DNA from: Treponema sp.
Lineage (GTDB): Bacteria > Spirochaetota > Spirochaetia > Treponematales > Breznakiellaceae
Reading direction: 5' to 3'
Length of the DNA: 64,000 nucleotides
NCBI GenBank assembly: GCA_009784935.1
Contig: WQXI01000001.1
Coordinates: 90,382-154,381 of the forward strand
Position 1 is the first letter of the stretch, and each line of letters starts with the position of its first letter. This document shows, piece by piece, positions 25,091-34,112 of this stretch. A model generated the notes under the pieces. The model saw nothing but the letters and a program-made list of their open reading frames with translations. It had not been told where the DNA came from and ran no database searches. Position numbers and translations under genes: made by a program.

Positions 25091-25813
25091 ATGAAAAAAA
25101 TATTATGTTTTTTTATACTAATTTTTATCTGTAATATCTGTTTTGCAGAAACGCAGCCAATAATCGTACGGCACAATATTGAATTTTCCAGCGGATATTC
25201 TTTCTATACAATAATTGAAGACGGCTCGTATACAATTAACAATGGTATTCCTTTTAACTTCTCTTATAATAATTTTGGAGAAGGATATATAGGCATGGAA
25301 TTTTCTATGGGTATAATTTACCTGCCAAGAACTGTTTCTACAGACGGTTATGGGGCAGTAACAATAAAGAATGGAAACGGGAATATTTTATTAGCCATGG
25401 ATATGTATGTCGGTTACGGCGGATATTTAATTAATAAAGGCAGATTAAAAATCCCTTTTTCTGCAGGGATTCATTTTAATGCTTTTATGTGGGAATCTTC
25501 TATAATCGGTATTCTTCCCTATCCCTCTTCTTATGGAATTATTAATATAACCAATCCAAAACTGGAATATACAGAATTTAATTTTGGTATCGGCTTTAAT
25601 TTAGGGATTCAGTTTGATATAAGCTATAGATTGTATTTATTTGGAAAATTCCAAGGTTACTTTGATTTTTTAAATATAAACGAAACCATTATTTCTTCTA
25701 GATATAATTTTTCACCCTCATATGGCGGAGAAAGGCAAATTGGAGAATGGCGGTTTGGATTCAGCGCCGCTTACGGATTTAGCCCCCAGATAGGTATTGG
25801 CTTTCGTTTTTAA
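25091..25813 (+). CDS. Predicted outer-membrane barrel protein, copy 2 of a tandem pair (240 aa)
   Basis: A signal peptide (MKKILCFFILIFICNICFA) and strand-rich mature part end in QIGIGFRF, a C-terminal aromatic typical of outer-membrane barrels. A perfect AGGAGG lies at good spacing and the start is 1 nt after the previous stop, so it is in the same transcript. The sequence aligns along its length with the previous gene. Function unknown. Confidence 0.7.
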   Translation: MKKILCFFILIFICNICFAETQPIIVRHNIEFSSGYSFYTIIEDGSYTINNGIPFNFSYNNFGEGYIGMEFSMGIIYLPRTVSTDGYGAVTIKNGNGNILLAMDMYVGYGGYLINKGRLKIPFSAGIHFNAFMWESSIIGILPYPSSYGIINITNPKLEYTEFNFGIGFNLGIQFDISYRLYLFGKFQGYFDFLNINETIISSRYNFSPSYGGERQIGEWRFGFSAAYGFSPQIGIGFRF

Positions 25814-25840
25814 AAATGATATATTGTCTTTGGTGCGTTA

Positions 25841-26740
25841 ATGATATATAAAAAATTAGCTATTATTCTTTTTTCTCTTTGTATTTTATTATTTTCTCTG
25901 TCCGGCTGTGCTTCTGCCGCCGCTTCTGCTGAGGAATATTATTCAATCGGCATGGCATATTTTGAACTAGGCAGATACGAAGAAGCCGAAAAGTGGCTAA
26001 ACCGCGCAAGACAAGCTGACAGGACAATGATTGCGTCAACTTATAACCTTGGACGTCTTGCTTACGAACAAAAAAGATATGAAGAAGCAACAAGGCATTT
26101 TGAAAGTATCCTAAGAATAGACGCAGATAATGTTCTTGCCTTAAAAGCTGCCGCATACTCAAGAATTATGATGAGGGATTTTCCTTCTGCAGAAAAGCAT
26201 TATACAAGACTATTTGAGCTTGTGCCGGAAAGCGCGGATTCAGGGTACAATCATGCGCTGGTTTTACATGCACTAGGAAGACATGCAGAAGCGCAGATTG
26301 TTTTAGAAAGATACCCTTCATCATTACTCGAAAATAAAGACAACCTTCTTCTTTATGCACGCATACAAGCTGCGCAAAATAAAGTAGAAGCGATTAATAG
26401 TTTTACTTCTTATCTTAGCGAAAATTCTAATCCATTAGCCAGATATGAATATGCGCAGGTTCTGGAACATCATCAGTTTTTTGCAAGAGCGCTGGAAGAA
26501 TTCCGTAAAGCTCTGTCGGAGACGCCTGCTGCTTCATTAAATCCAAAGAGAAGCGATATCCGTTTTTCTATTGCGAGGATTTTATTAACAGCGGACAATA
26601 ACAGCGAAGGTATTGCAGAGCTTCAAACGGCAGTTAATGACGGATTTAATGACAGAGCTGCAGTAGAAAGACTATTAACAAGGGTAAGCGCTGCTCACAG
26701 AGAACCTGTAAGAAATATTCTAAGCAGTATGCGTAACTAA
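25841..26740 (+). CDS. TPR lipoprotein (299 aa)
   Basis: The lipobox LSGC (Cys at residue 23) follows a hydrophobic segment. The mature part has at least six TPR motifs (EYYSIGMAYFELGRYEEAEK, then TYNLGRLAYEQKRYEEATRH and others). It should be an envelope-anchored TPR protein, perhaps an assembly platform for outer-membrane or cell-envelope complexes. It follows the two barrel genes on the same strand and converges with the giant protein gene. Confidence 0.85.
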   Translation: MIYKKLAIILFSLCILLFSLSGCASAAASAEEYYSIGMAYFELGRYEEAEKWLNRARQADRTMIASTYNLGRLAYEQKRYEEATRHFESILRIDADNVLALKAAAYSRIMMRDFPSAEKHYTRLFELVPESADSGYNHALVLHALGRHAEAQIVLERYPSSLLENKDNLLLYARIQAAQNKVEAINSFTSYLSENSNPLARYEYAQVLEHHQFFARALEEFRKALSETPAASLNPKRSDIRFSIARILLTADNNSEGIAELQTAVNDGFNDRAAVERLLTRVSAAHREPVRNILSSMRN

Positions 26741-26750
26741 AAAATAGCAA

Positions 26751-29700
26751 TTAAAAACTTATTCTGAGCGTTGTTCCTATTGCAGCATCAAAAGTAAAAA
26801 TCTCTGTCGTAAGATTTTCTGTAAATCTTAATTTAATAAAAGCAGTAAAATTGAGCCTTCCTAAAATCCTAACAATTTCTTCGTGGCAGGCAATTATGCT
26901 CCAGCGCAGATTATCCTGTGATTTATCAAAAATTATTTCTAAAGTTTCTCTTCTTAATTTTTCGTAGTTTGAATTTAAAAGTGCTGACAGGCTTAACCAT
27001 CCTTCCTGATTTTCGACAGAAGAAGCTACCCAGTCATAAATACCGCTTAATATACTTTTTTCTACTGGAGTCTCCCATGCGGCAGAAAAACTTTCTATCC
27101 AGTGTCCGCCGGAACGCGCTGTAAAAGTATTTGTAAATTTTAAAACGCCTCCGGAAAAACCCCTAAAACCCGCATTAATAACAGACTGTACTCTCCAAGT
27201 GACACTATCGTCTTTTGGAATAAAAAAAGATGTTTCTATCCCATGGGTAAACTCATCTGTTTGATAAAATTTAAAAATTGGAGTATTGCCCATAGCGCCG
27301 AACATATTAATAGCAGAAAATCCAAGGCTGCCTCCGATATTTAAAATATCAGTTTTAGTTTCGAGTTTTTGCTCTAATACTCTTTCCAGCCGTAAATTTA
27401 TTCTTGACGGAATATAAAACGCTTTTAAATCGTGCATTTGAGGCAGATTTATTCTTACATTGAATTGGTCATTAAAAGCAGTATACTGCGAAACACTAAC
27501 ATACAAAGAATTATTTAACACACTGTCCATAACGCTTTCAAGATCCGGAGTAAAAAGAGAGTAAATCGGAAAAAATCCAAAAAGATGAAGCGAATCGCTT
27601 ATATTGCTAAAAAAAACATTATTATCGTCTATTATGTTGCTTCCAAAATTTGTAACATGTTTTCTAAAACCGCGCCCTGCCCTAAAATTAAAACTTAATC
27701 TGTCAAAAATTACCGGTATATCAAGAAAAATAGAATTTTCGGTTCTTGTTAAGCTGTTTACCGCTGTAAAAGAAGTGTTTCCCATGAGCGTTAAAACAGC
27801 TCCTACAGGCCTTGTCCTCTGCGTTAGTATAATTTGAGTCTGCATCCTTCTTGAATCAGCGCCGCTTCCATCATCAGGAATGAGAGGAATAAATGTCTTT
27901 AACCAAAGTTCGCCGTAATTTTCATGTTCTTCTATTTTATCGTGTTTTGTCCATGACGCATCTGTAAAAATAGAAATCGAAGGTATAAGATTATTCTTTG
28001 GTGTAAAACCTGTATTTAACCCCCATCTCTGCCTGAGTCTTGCTAAATCATATACAGCGTCAGCTTCGAACCGCGCGAAAAAATCTGATACATAAGAAAG
28101 ATTAAGCGTATGACGCGCGGAACCCGAATATGGCGAAGCAAAAAAAGTCTCTCTTATAGAAAAATTACCGAATGATCTTGCGATGGAATGATCCGCGCTC
28201 CATAAAAATGAATCTTCTGCCGCTGTAAACGAAAAATTTCCGGCAACTTTTGCTCCTAAAACAGAAACTGACAATCCTGTACGCGCACCAGCGCTTCCGT
28301 TAAAATCAGCATTTTCCAAATCGCTTTCTGTATGCGCTTCTGACTCTGCGGCTGCCGTTATAGTAAAATCTTCTAATATAGGGATGTTTCCGATTGAGAT
28401 TAATGTTCCCGGTCTTGTATACTCAACTGCTGTACCTGCATTCATTCTGTAGACCATAACAGAATCTTCTAGGATTATTTCGTCTATATAGAGTGAACCT
28501 TTATCATGCAAATTGGAATAGTCTCCGGGATCAACTAAAATTGCGGCATAACTCGTTAAAGATGGATCCCCAAGAGATACTCTTTCCGGCCTATAATACA
28601 CAGAACCTGTAATATTGCTTCCGTCTACTCTAAAACCTGTATTATTCCCGCTATATCTAATCGTAACTTTTCGCCATTGATCCTGAGCAAACGCTTCTAA
28701 TGGAATACTTGCCTTTAACTGCGGATTTGATATCGAATCAGGACCCGAGGCAATGATAAAATGTAAAAATCCATTTCCCGCAGGAGTGAGCGTCGGGCTT
28801 CCCTTTACAAAGAATGAAATCTCTCTGTAATCGGCAAGCGGAATCCGCGCTAATCTTCCGTCTGCTCCGGCAGAATTATTTCCTGTTAAACCTTCCCAAT
28901 CAATCTTAAGAACCATATTCGTTTCATTATTTGGATGAAGCCGTCTTATATAATCGGGATATCTTGATTCAATTCTATTTGCATCAGTTTCTCTTGTTTC
29001 TATAGCATTTACTTTTGATGTGATTGGATTAATTATATTGTTATTTTCTTCTACAGGTCTGAATGCGCTTCCCCGCACAAATGGCGGAGCGAGTAATACT
29101 CTCCCTGTTACTGTGCTTGCGGTATCGTTAGCAATAATAAGCCGTAAATATTTTGCTTCTGATAGTTTTACCCTGTCAGAATCATTCAATTGAATTCTTA
29201 TTAGACGCGCAGATTCATCTGTTGTCCATGGACCCGTATACAGAACATTTTGCCAAATAAGCTGAGGGTCTTCGTCAAACGGAAAATCTCTCGAAGAAAG
29301 CTTTCCTATTTGAATAATTACTCTTATATTACCGGTGTCTCCCTTAAAATCATAAAATCTAAAAGGGATTTCGATTTCGGAAGCTCTGGATAAAATTTCA
29401 GAATTTGCGCCTAACGGAACTTGAAACCCTGTCCATTTACCGCTTCCTAAATTTCTAAATTCGGCAGCAAGCACCTGCGTATCGCCGAGATGGCGGTCTT
29501 TTGCAGGGTACGGTCTTGCAATCCCGGAGATTTCGGGCGCATTCCAATCGATATTCATTAATGTGGAGCCAAGCACATTATTGCTGTAATAGTTTCTGTA
29601 AATTAAATTTTCTCTGTCAGAAAGATTAAAACCTATTGTTTGATTTGAAGCAAACGAAGTATCCAGCGAAAGATACAATATCGTTTCATGTCCTTCGAAG

Positions 29701-31433
29701 CCTGCAATGCGGTAAAGCCCTGTCGAATCTGTCTGCACAAAGGTAAAACCGCCTGTAATCTGCGCTTTTAAATTATCAAAATCCCACGCGGTCTTTGCGC
29801 TGATTCCTACAGTTCCTGCGCTTGTTTGATTTGCTTCTGTGAATGAATCATCGGTAAGATTCCATCTTATTCCTACTGCAGCCTGCGCAGAAAAAGGACT
29901 CGATGCTCTTTTATAAACCGCGCCGATACCTGCAGCAATGCTTCCTACGCGGGCGCCTTCGCTTTGTTTTAAATATGTTATACGTATAATTTCGTTTTGC
30001 TGCGTACTGCTGTTAAGAGAGACTTCGCCGGATGACTGATTATAGCTAAAGTTAGCGTCTTGTATCCCGCTTCGCCATACTTGAATAGAACCGGGAATAA
30101 CATCCTGCCCGATAAAAAATCCATTTGTACTGTTAAAGTTTGTAAAACGGATTATTGCGTCACCGGGAAAAGCGCCGAACGGCGGAAGATATGCTTCTGG
30201 AAATTCTTTTGCCAGCGGAAAACGGCTTTCTGGCAATCGCGCGTTTGCTCCTCCGGCTCTTATAAGTTCGTAGACAGCTCTTTGAGACGCCGATGCCGAA
30301 CCAAAATTGCTGCCGATATTTTCGTATTGAATAAGCTCAAAACCTGAGATTTCTGTTCCTGTCGAGATTCTAACAAAAGCCGCTCTCTCAGAAGCGGAAG
30401 AAGGCGCGTCATAACGGCTCAATCTTTGGAACGGAGAAAAAGTTCCCGGCTGATAAATAATTAAAGCATATCTATTGTCGATACTAAAATTCGAATCATC
30501 CCAAAATTTTGGATACTTATCTAGATTTAAACCAAACCAAGCCTGAACAGCACTAAAAAAACTTCCTATTGTACCTGTCCATGGTCTAATTCCATCCGAA
30601 TAAGCTATCGCAATCATCTTGTCTGTCCTTAAACTTAACTCTAAAAGACCGTCTAGGCTGGAAGCCGCATATTCAGAATGAGAAGCGACACGCCAGCGTC
30701 TTCCGTATGTATCAATTAAACTGCCTCTTTCGTCTTCTATATATACGATGATTTCGGAATTAATATTTTCGTTTGGTAAAACAAAAGAAACTCCCTGTAT
30801 CGAATTCTGAAGCGAAACATCGCCAAAGGTTCTTTCTCTATTTCCGTAAAAAACACGCTCTTCCCTTGAGGCAGCGTCATAACGGACAAGAGCATGAATG
30901 TTAAAATTATTATTTTCAAAACGGCTGTAAAACCCAAATGAAGAAGGAGAATCGCCCCCCAAATCAAGATACGGAAAAGACGGAAAATCGAGACCTGTGT
31001 TTCCAACGCCTGCGTATTGCAGAAACTCTCCCGGTTTTCCCTGATAGCCTGCTCTGTAAGTGTTCTGCGCGGAATTATCAAGAAAGTTTGCTTCGACAAA
31101 CCATCTGTCGTCTATCCACAATGACAGGGACAAGTCTACTTCCTGTTTAAACAGCAAAGGCGTTTCCGGAGAAATAAAACCTGTACCGACAGGCGAAACA
31201 AAAAAGCCCAAGTTACCCTGTAATTCACCTTTCCATGAACCTGTCACAAACAATGAGACATTTGTGTCCCCAAGCGAATAGTTCATAAGCTCATTCGGCG
31301 CTTCTCCTAAGATTCTTCGCCTTAGTTCTTCCATATTAAGTTCTGAGGCAGGCTCTTCTGACTGGGCGGACAAACCTGACGTTAGAACCAAAAACAGGAG
31401 AATGAATCCAATGGTACTTCGCAAGATTGACAC
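26751..31433 (-). CDS. Very large predicted outer-membrane or surface protein (about 1560 aa)
   Basis: A signal peptide (ILRSTIGFILLFLVLTSGLS, cut after SAQ) is followed by long beta-rich sequence and a C-terminus in GTTLRISF with a final Phe, as in outer-membrane barrels. The middle, about residues 855-1035, contains a lectin-like or CBM-like beta-sandwich ending in LYIDEIILED. I do not recognise a named family and saw no enzymatic motif. Start choice: the GTG at 31433 or the TTG at 31424 begins the signal peptide; the open frame continues upstream but with no plausible start. The divergent DUF503 promoter overlaps the 5' end. Confidence 0.72.
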   Translation of the reverse strand: MSILRSTIGFILLFLVLTSGLSAQSEEPASELNMEELRRRILGEAPNELMNYSLGDTNVSLFVTGSWKGELQGNLGFFVSPVGTGFISPETPLLFKQEVDLSLSLWIDDRWFVEANFLDNSAQNTYRAGYQGKPGEFLQYAGVGNTGLDFPSFPYLDLGGDSPSSFGFYSRFENNNFNIHALVRYDAASREERVFYGNRERTFGDVSLQNSIQGVSFVLPNENINSEIIVYIEDERGSLIDTYGRRWRVASHSEYAASSLDGLLELSLRTDKMIAIAYSDGIRPWTGTIGSFFSAVQAWFGLNLDKYPKFWDDSNFSIDNRYALIIYQPGTFSPFQRLSRYDAPSSASERAAFVRISTGTEISGFELIQYENIGSNFGSASASQRAVYELIRAGGANARLPESRFPLAKEFPEAYLPPFGAFPGDAIIRFTNFNSTNGFFIGQDVIPGSIQVWRSGIQDANFSYNQSSGEVSLNSSTQQNEIIRITYLKQSEGARVGSIAAGIGAVYKRASSPFSAQAAVGIRWNLTDDSFTEANQTSAGTVGISAKTAWDFDNLKAQITGGFTFVQTDSTGLYRIAGFEGHETILYLSLDTSFASNQTIGFNLSDRENLIYRNYYSNNVLGSTLMNIDWNAPEISGIARPYPAKDRHLGDTQVLAAEFRNLGSGKWTGFQVPLGANSEILSRASEIEIPFRFYDFKGDTGNIRVIIQIGKLSSRDFPFDEDPQLIWQNVLYTGPWTTDESARLIRIQLNDSDRVKLSEAKYLRLIIANDTASTVTGRVLLAPPFVRGSAFRPVEENNNIINPITSKVNAIETRETDANRIESRYPDYIRRLHPNNETNMVLKIDWEGLTGNNSAGADGRLARIPLADYREISFFVKGSPTLTPAGNGFLHFIIASGPDSISNPQLKASIPLEAFAQDQWRKVTIRYSGNNTGFRVDGSNITGSVYYRPERVSLGDPSLTSYAAILVDPGDYSNLHDKGSLYIDEIILEDSVMVYRMNAGTAVEYTRPGTLISIGNIPILEDFTITAAAESEAHTESDLENADFNGSAGARTGLSVSVLGAKVAGNFSFTAAEDSFLWSADHSIARSFGNFSIRETFFASPYSGSARHTLNLSYVSDFFARFEADAVYDLARLRQRWGLNTGFTPKNNLIPSISIFTDASWTKHDKIEEHENYGELWLKTFIPLIPDDGSGADSRRMQTQIILTQRTRPVGAVLTLMGNTSFTAVNSLTRTENSIFLDIPVIFDRLSFNFRAGRGFRKHVTNFGSNIIDDNNVFFSNISDSLHLFGFFPIYSLFTPDLESVMDSVLNNSLYVSVSQYTAFNDQFNVRINLPQMHDLKAFYIPSRINLRLERVLEQKLETKTDILNIGGSLGFSAINMFGAMGNTPIFKFYQTDEFTHGIETSFFIPKDDSVTWRVQSVINAGFRGFSGGVLKFTNTFTARSGGHWIESFSAAWETPVEKSILSGIYDWVASSVENQEGWLSLSALLNSNYEKLRRETLEIIFDKSQDNLRWSIIACHEEIVRILGRLNFTAFIKLRFTENLTTEIFTFDAAIGTTLRISF

Positions 31434-31455
31434 TTCATTATATAATATATATATT
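31427..31455 (+). promoter_or_regulatory. Promoter of the DUF503 gene
   Basis: TTGACA (31427-31432), a 17-nt spacer and TATATT (31450-31455). Transcription would start near 31462, which favours the ATG at 31471 as the real start of the DUF503 gene, or an unleadered start at 31459. Confidence 0.5.
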
Positions 31456-31458
31456 TCT

Positions 31459-31746
31459 ATGGTTGTTTCAATGATACAAATGATTTTTGAGATTCCTGAT
31501 ACTGCCAGCATTAAGGAAAAACGCCGTATTATCAAGTCAATAATTGACAAAATGCGCCGCCGTTTTAACTTAAGCGCTGCAGAAGTAGACCTTCAGGATT
31601 CTTTAGCGTTTTCCCAAATCGGAGCTGCGTTGGTTTCCAACTCCCGCACCTTTGGCGAGACCGTACTTCAAAAGGCATTTGCAATGGTCGAAAAAGAAAC
31701 CCCTGTCCGTATTCAGGACATGAAGATACATTCGGAGGAATTTTAA
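31459..31746 (+). CDS. DUF503 family protein (YlxP-like)
   Basis: The sequence MIQMIFEIPDTASIKEKRRI with FNLSAAEVDLQDSLAFSQIG matches DUF503, a small family often found beside ribosome-biogenesis genes (ylxP near rbfA in Bacillus). The starts at 31459 and 31471 are both possible; the frame also opens at 31402, which would overlap the promoter. The 3' end overlaps the next lipoprotein gene (TAATG). Confidence 0.8.
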   Translation: MVVSMIQMIFEIPDTASIKEKRRIIKSIIDKMRRRFNLSAAEVDLQDSLAFSQIGAALVSNSRTFGETVLQKAFAMVEKETPVRIQDMKIHSEEF

Positions 31747-32396
31747 TGAGATTGATTACCGCTAAAAAATATATTTTTCTTATTGCCTGCGCGGCGATAC
31801 TTTTTAGTTCCTGTATCGGAGCGTCTATTGATATCCAAATGAACAGAAACGGCTCCGGCAGAATTACCCTCGAATATAAAGTCCCTAAGATTATAGAAGC
31901 AATAGGAAGGCTTGACGGTAATGAATCTAATCCAATTATTCCTGTCAGCCGTCAGGATTTTGAAAGAACCGCTTCCCGTATTTCGGGTTTAAGATTGGTT
32001 TCTTATTCTTCCAGAGAAAGAGGTGGCGATATCGTTACTTCCGCTGTACTGGAATACGACAACCCGCAGACTCTTTTTGCTTTTTTGGGCTCTTCCAGCG
32101 AGGGCTCTTCTGACGGAAAAATTGTAATTCGTTTTAACGGACAGAATGAATCTAGACTCGCTTATAACGAAAACATGCCGGATTTACCAAAGAGCATTTT
32201 TACTGATTATCTTTTTTCTGTCAGCTTTAACGGACATTCTCCTTCTGTAATGACATTAATAAAAGAAGACGGAGGCGCTGCTTCTGTTCCGCCTCATTCA
32301 CAGGCTGTAATGTCAGGCAATAAAGTATCTTTTTCTATTCCAATTTTAGAATTATTAGATAACCGAGAAATATCAGGGCTTACAATTACTTGGTAA
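31746..32396 (+). CDS. Lipoprotein of unknown function (216 aa)
   Basis: A signal peptide ends in the lipobox FSSC (Cys at about residue 23). The mature protein (IDIQMNRNGSGRITLEYKVP, FGSSSEGS-like LFAFLGSSSEGSSDGKIVIR) is a beta-rich, mildly acidic lipoprotein with no family that I can name. It starts within the DUF503 stop codon (TAATG), so the pair is coupled. A large repeat block follows its stop codon. Confidence 0.75.
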   Translation: MRLITAKKYIFLIACAAILFSSCIGASIDIQMNRNGSGRITLEYKVPKIIEAIGRLDGNESNPIIPVSRQDFERTASRISGLRLVSYSSRERGGDIVTSAVLEYDNPQTLFAFLGSSSEGSSDGKIVIRFNGQNESRLAYNENMPDLPKSIFTDYLFSVSFNGHSPSVMTLIKEDGGAASVPPHSQAVMSGNKVSFSIPILELLDNREISGLTITW

Positions 32397-32400
32397 TAGC

Positions 32401-32745
32401 GAACCACCGAAGGACCGAAGAGGAAGAAATTGTCCGCGGACGAAGCCCGAAGGGATTTTCGCGGATGAAGAGGTTCACACGGGGAGCACAGAGAACACGG
32501 AGAAGATCTAAGGTTAAGACTAGATTTCTTTCTTTAACCTTCTTATATTCTCTGTGTCCTCAGTGTCTCTGTGCCTTTGTGTGAACTCTTCTTTATTAAA
32601 CCCTTCGACACTTCGACATCCTTCGACGAACTCAGGATTCAGCTCAGCGACATCATGGACATTCTCTGTGTTACTCTGTGGTTAAATTCTTCTTCATTAT
32701 CCTCTGTGATCTCTGCGTCGCTGTGCCTTTGTGTGAAGTCTTCCC
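32401..32745. repeat. Mosaic of palindromic repeats (A, B and related modules), no gene
   Basis: This 345-nt stretch has no gene. It holds TGTCCGCGGACGAAG and ATTTTCGCGGATGAAG (A, with a short extra insertion), then GAGGTTCACACGGGGAGCAC and AGAACACGGAGAAG (B), a short loop with AAGGTTAA/TTAACCTT arms, and the inverted B' (TTCTCTGTGTCCTCAGTGTC to GTGCCTTTGTGTGAA) at about 32550-32586. A different repeat with CTTCGAC units (32602-32640) and further B-type pieces (32661-32735) follow. Confidence 0.8.
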
Positions 32746-32754
32746 CGTGAGGCT

Positions 32755-33432
32755 CTAAGCCCAGCTAGAACTCTCTCCCAGTACTTCCTTAAATCTATAA
32801 ACTTTCCAGCCTCTTTTTTTTGCAAGCCGAAGGAGCGAACTGTCAGGGTTTACTGCCACAGGGTTTCCGCAGTATTCTAAAAGCGGAATATCAGTGTATG
32901 AATCCGAATAAAAATAAACGTTAGACGGATTGATATTATTGTTTTTCATCCATTCTATTGCGGCATCTTTCTTTTTTGAACCAAAAGAACTGTATCCGAC
33001 AAGACTTCCTGTCGTTATACCGTCTTTATATTCCAGCTGACATGCTATAGAACCTTTAATATTAAAAAAATCTTCCAGCGGTTTAATAATAAAATCGAAA
33101 GAAGATGTTGCAAACAAAACCCTCTCTCCCCTGTTTTGCGCTTCCCTTATAAGCTGTGCGGCTCCTTTGTAAATATTCATTTTCATTTTTTTGTTAAAGC
33201 ACGTCAAAGATATACGCTCCAGCTCTTCTTTTTTTAAACCTTTAAGTTTCTTTACAGTATTCTCAATAAAGTCCATATTTGGACATTTTAATTTATATTT
33301 TATCAGTTCTAATAAAAGAGAACTTATCTGAGAAAAACGGATAATTTTTTCTTTTAACGCGAGCTTTAAAAAATACTCGACGGATGTTTTTTTTATTGTA
33401 GTATAATCAACATCAAATAAATGAACTATCAT
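32755..33432 (-). CDS. HAD-superfamily phosphatase, subfamily IB (SerB-like)
   Basis: The catalytic motif LFDVDYTT (Asp7, Asp9), FATSS, and DSYTDIPLLEYCG mark a HAD-IB phosphatase. Such proteins often occur next to, or fused with, PlsC acyltransferases, as here. The substrate is unknown; a phospholipid or phosphoserine role is possible. It overlaps the acyltransferase gene by 4 nt (ATGA) and lies last in a three-gene lipid operon. Confidence 0.83.
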   Translation of the reverse strand: MIVHLFDVDYTTIKKTSVEYFLKLALKEKIIRFSQISSLLLELIKYKLKCPNMDFIENTVKKLKGLKKEELERISLTCFNKKMKMNIYKGAAQLIREAQNRGERVLFATSSFDFIIKPLEDFFNIKGSIACQLEYKDGITTGSLVGYSSFGSKKKDAAIEWMKNNNINPSNVYFYSDSYTDIPLLEYCGNPVAVNPDSSLLRLAKKRGWKVYRFKEVLGESSSWA

Positions 33433-34112
33433 ATATATTCCAAAAACTTTAAGTCATTATAATTATTATCGGAATAAATACCGCGTTTATCTTTGGGCAG
33501 TAAAACCGCAAGCTGTCCCATTAGCTCTTCCAATATTGATTCGCGTTCTTTTTTTCCGGGTCTTCCTTCGATTTTAATGCGGAACGGTCTGCCTGCTTTA
33601 ATACAAAAATTAGTCTTTTTAATTTTTTTTATATTTTCCCATATTTTTTCTCCGCCATGATGCGCTACAGGAAGTATCGGCACATCTGCGTCTAATGCCA
33701 GCTGAATAATCCCGCCTTTTCCTTTTCCGAGAACACCGTTTTTGTTTCTTGTTCCCTCCGGCGCAATACAGACAAAAAAACCTTTATCTATCGCGTTTCT
33801 CACACGCTTAAACGGTTCTCTAAAAGCGCCTTCTCTGTCAATGGGGATCGCATTGTATGTATTAAAAATAAACGCAAACAGCGGGTTTTTCCATGTTTCT
33901 GCTTTTGCGAGAGCGGAAAGTTTAATCGGATAACTATGCGCCGCCAGAATCGGCACTTCTAAAAAGTTTACATGGTTTACTATTACCAGTAATGGTTTGT
34001 TTTCTGAAAGCGCTTTTACATATTCACGGCTGTCTATCCTGCAGATTAAATTAAATATCCCTTTTAATATATAATTTAAAGCTGCTTTTCTAAACCCCAT
34101 TTTACGGTCCAA
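33429..34112 (-). CDS. 1-acyl-sn-glycerol-3-phosphate acyltransferase-like protein (PlsC family)
   Basis: The H(X4)D/E motif is VNHVNFLE with His47 and Glu52, and the glycerophosphate motif is APEGTRNKNG, so the enzyme would acylate lysophosphatidate or a related lipid. The acidic residue is Glu rather than the commoner Asp, within family variation. It overlaps both neighbours (11 nt with the lipid kinase and 4 nt with the HAD gene), so the three are translated together. Length 227 residues. Confidence 0.85.
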   Translation of the reverse strand: MDRKMGFRKAALNYILKGIFNLICRIDSREYVKALSENKPLLVIVNHVNFLEVPILAAHSYPIKLSALAKAETWKNPLFAFIFNTYNAIPIDREGAFREPFKRVRNAIDKGFFVCIAPEGTRNKNGVLGKGKGGIIQLALDADVPILPVAHHGGEKIWENIKKIKKTNFCIKAGRPFRIKIEGRPGKKERESILEELMGQLAVLLPKDKRGIYSDNNYNDLKFLEYI

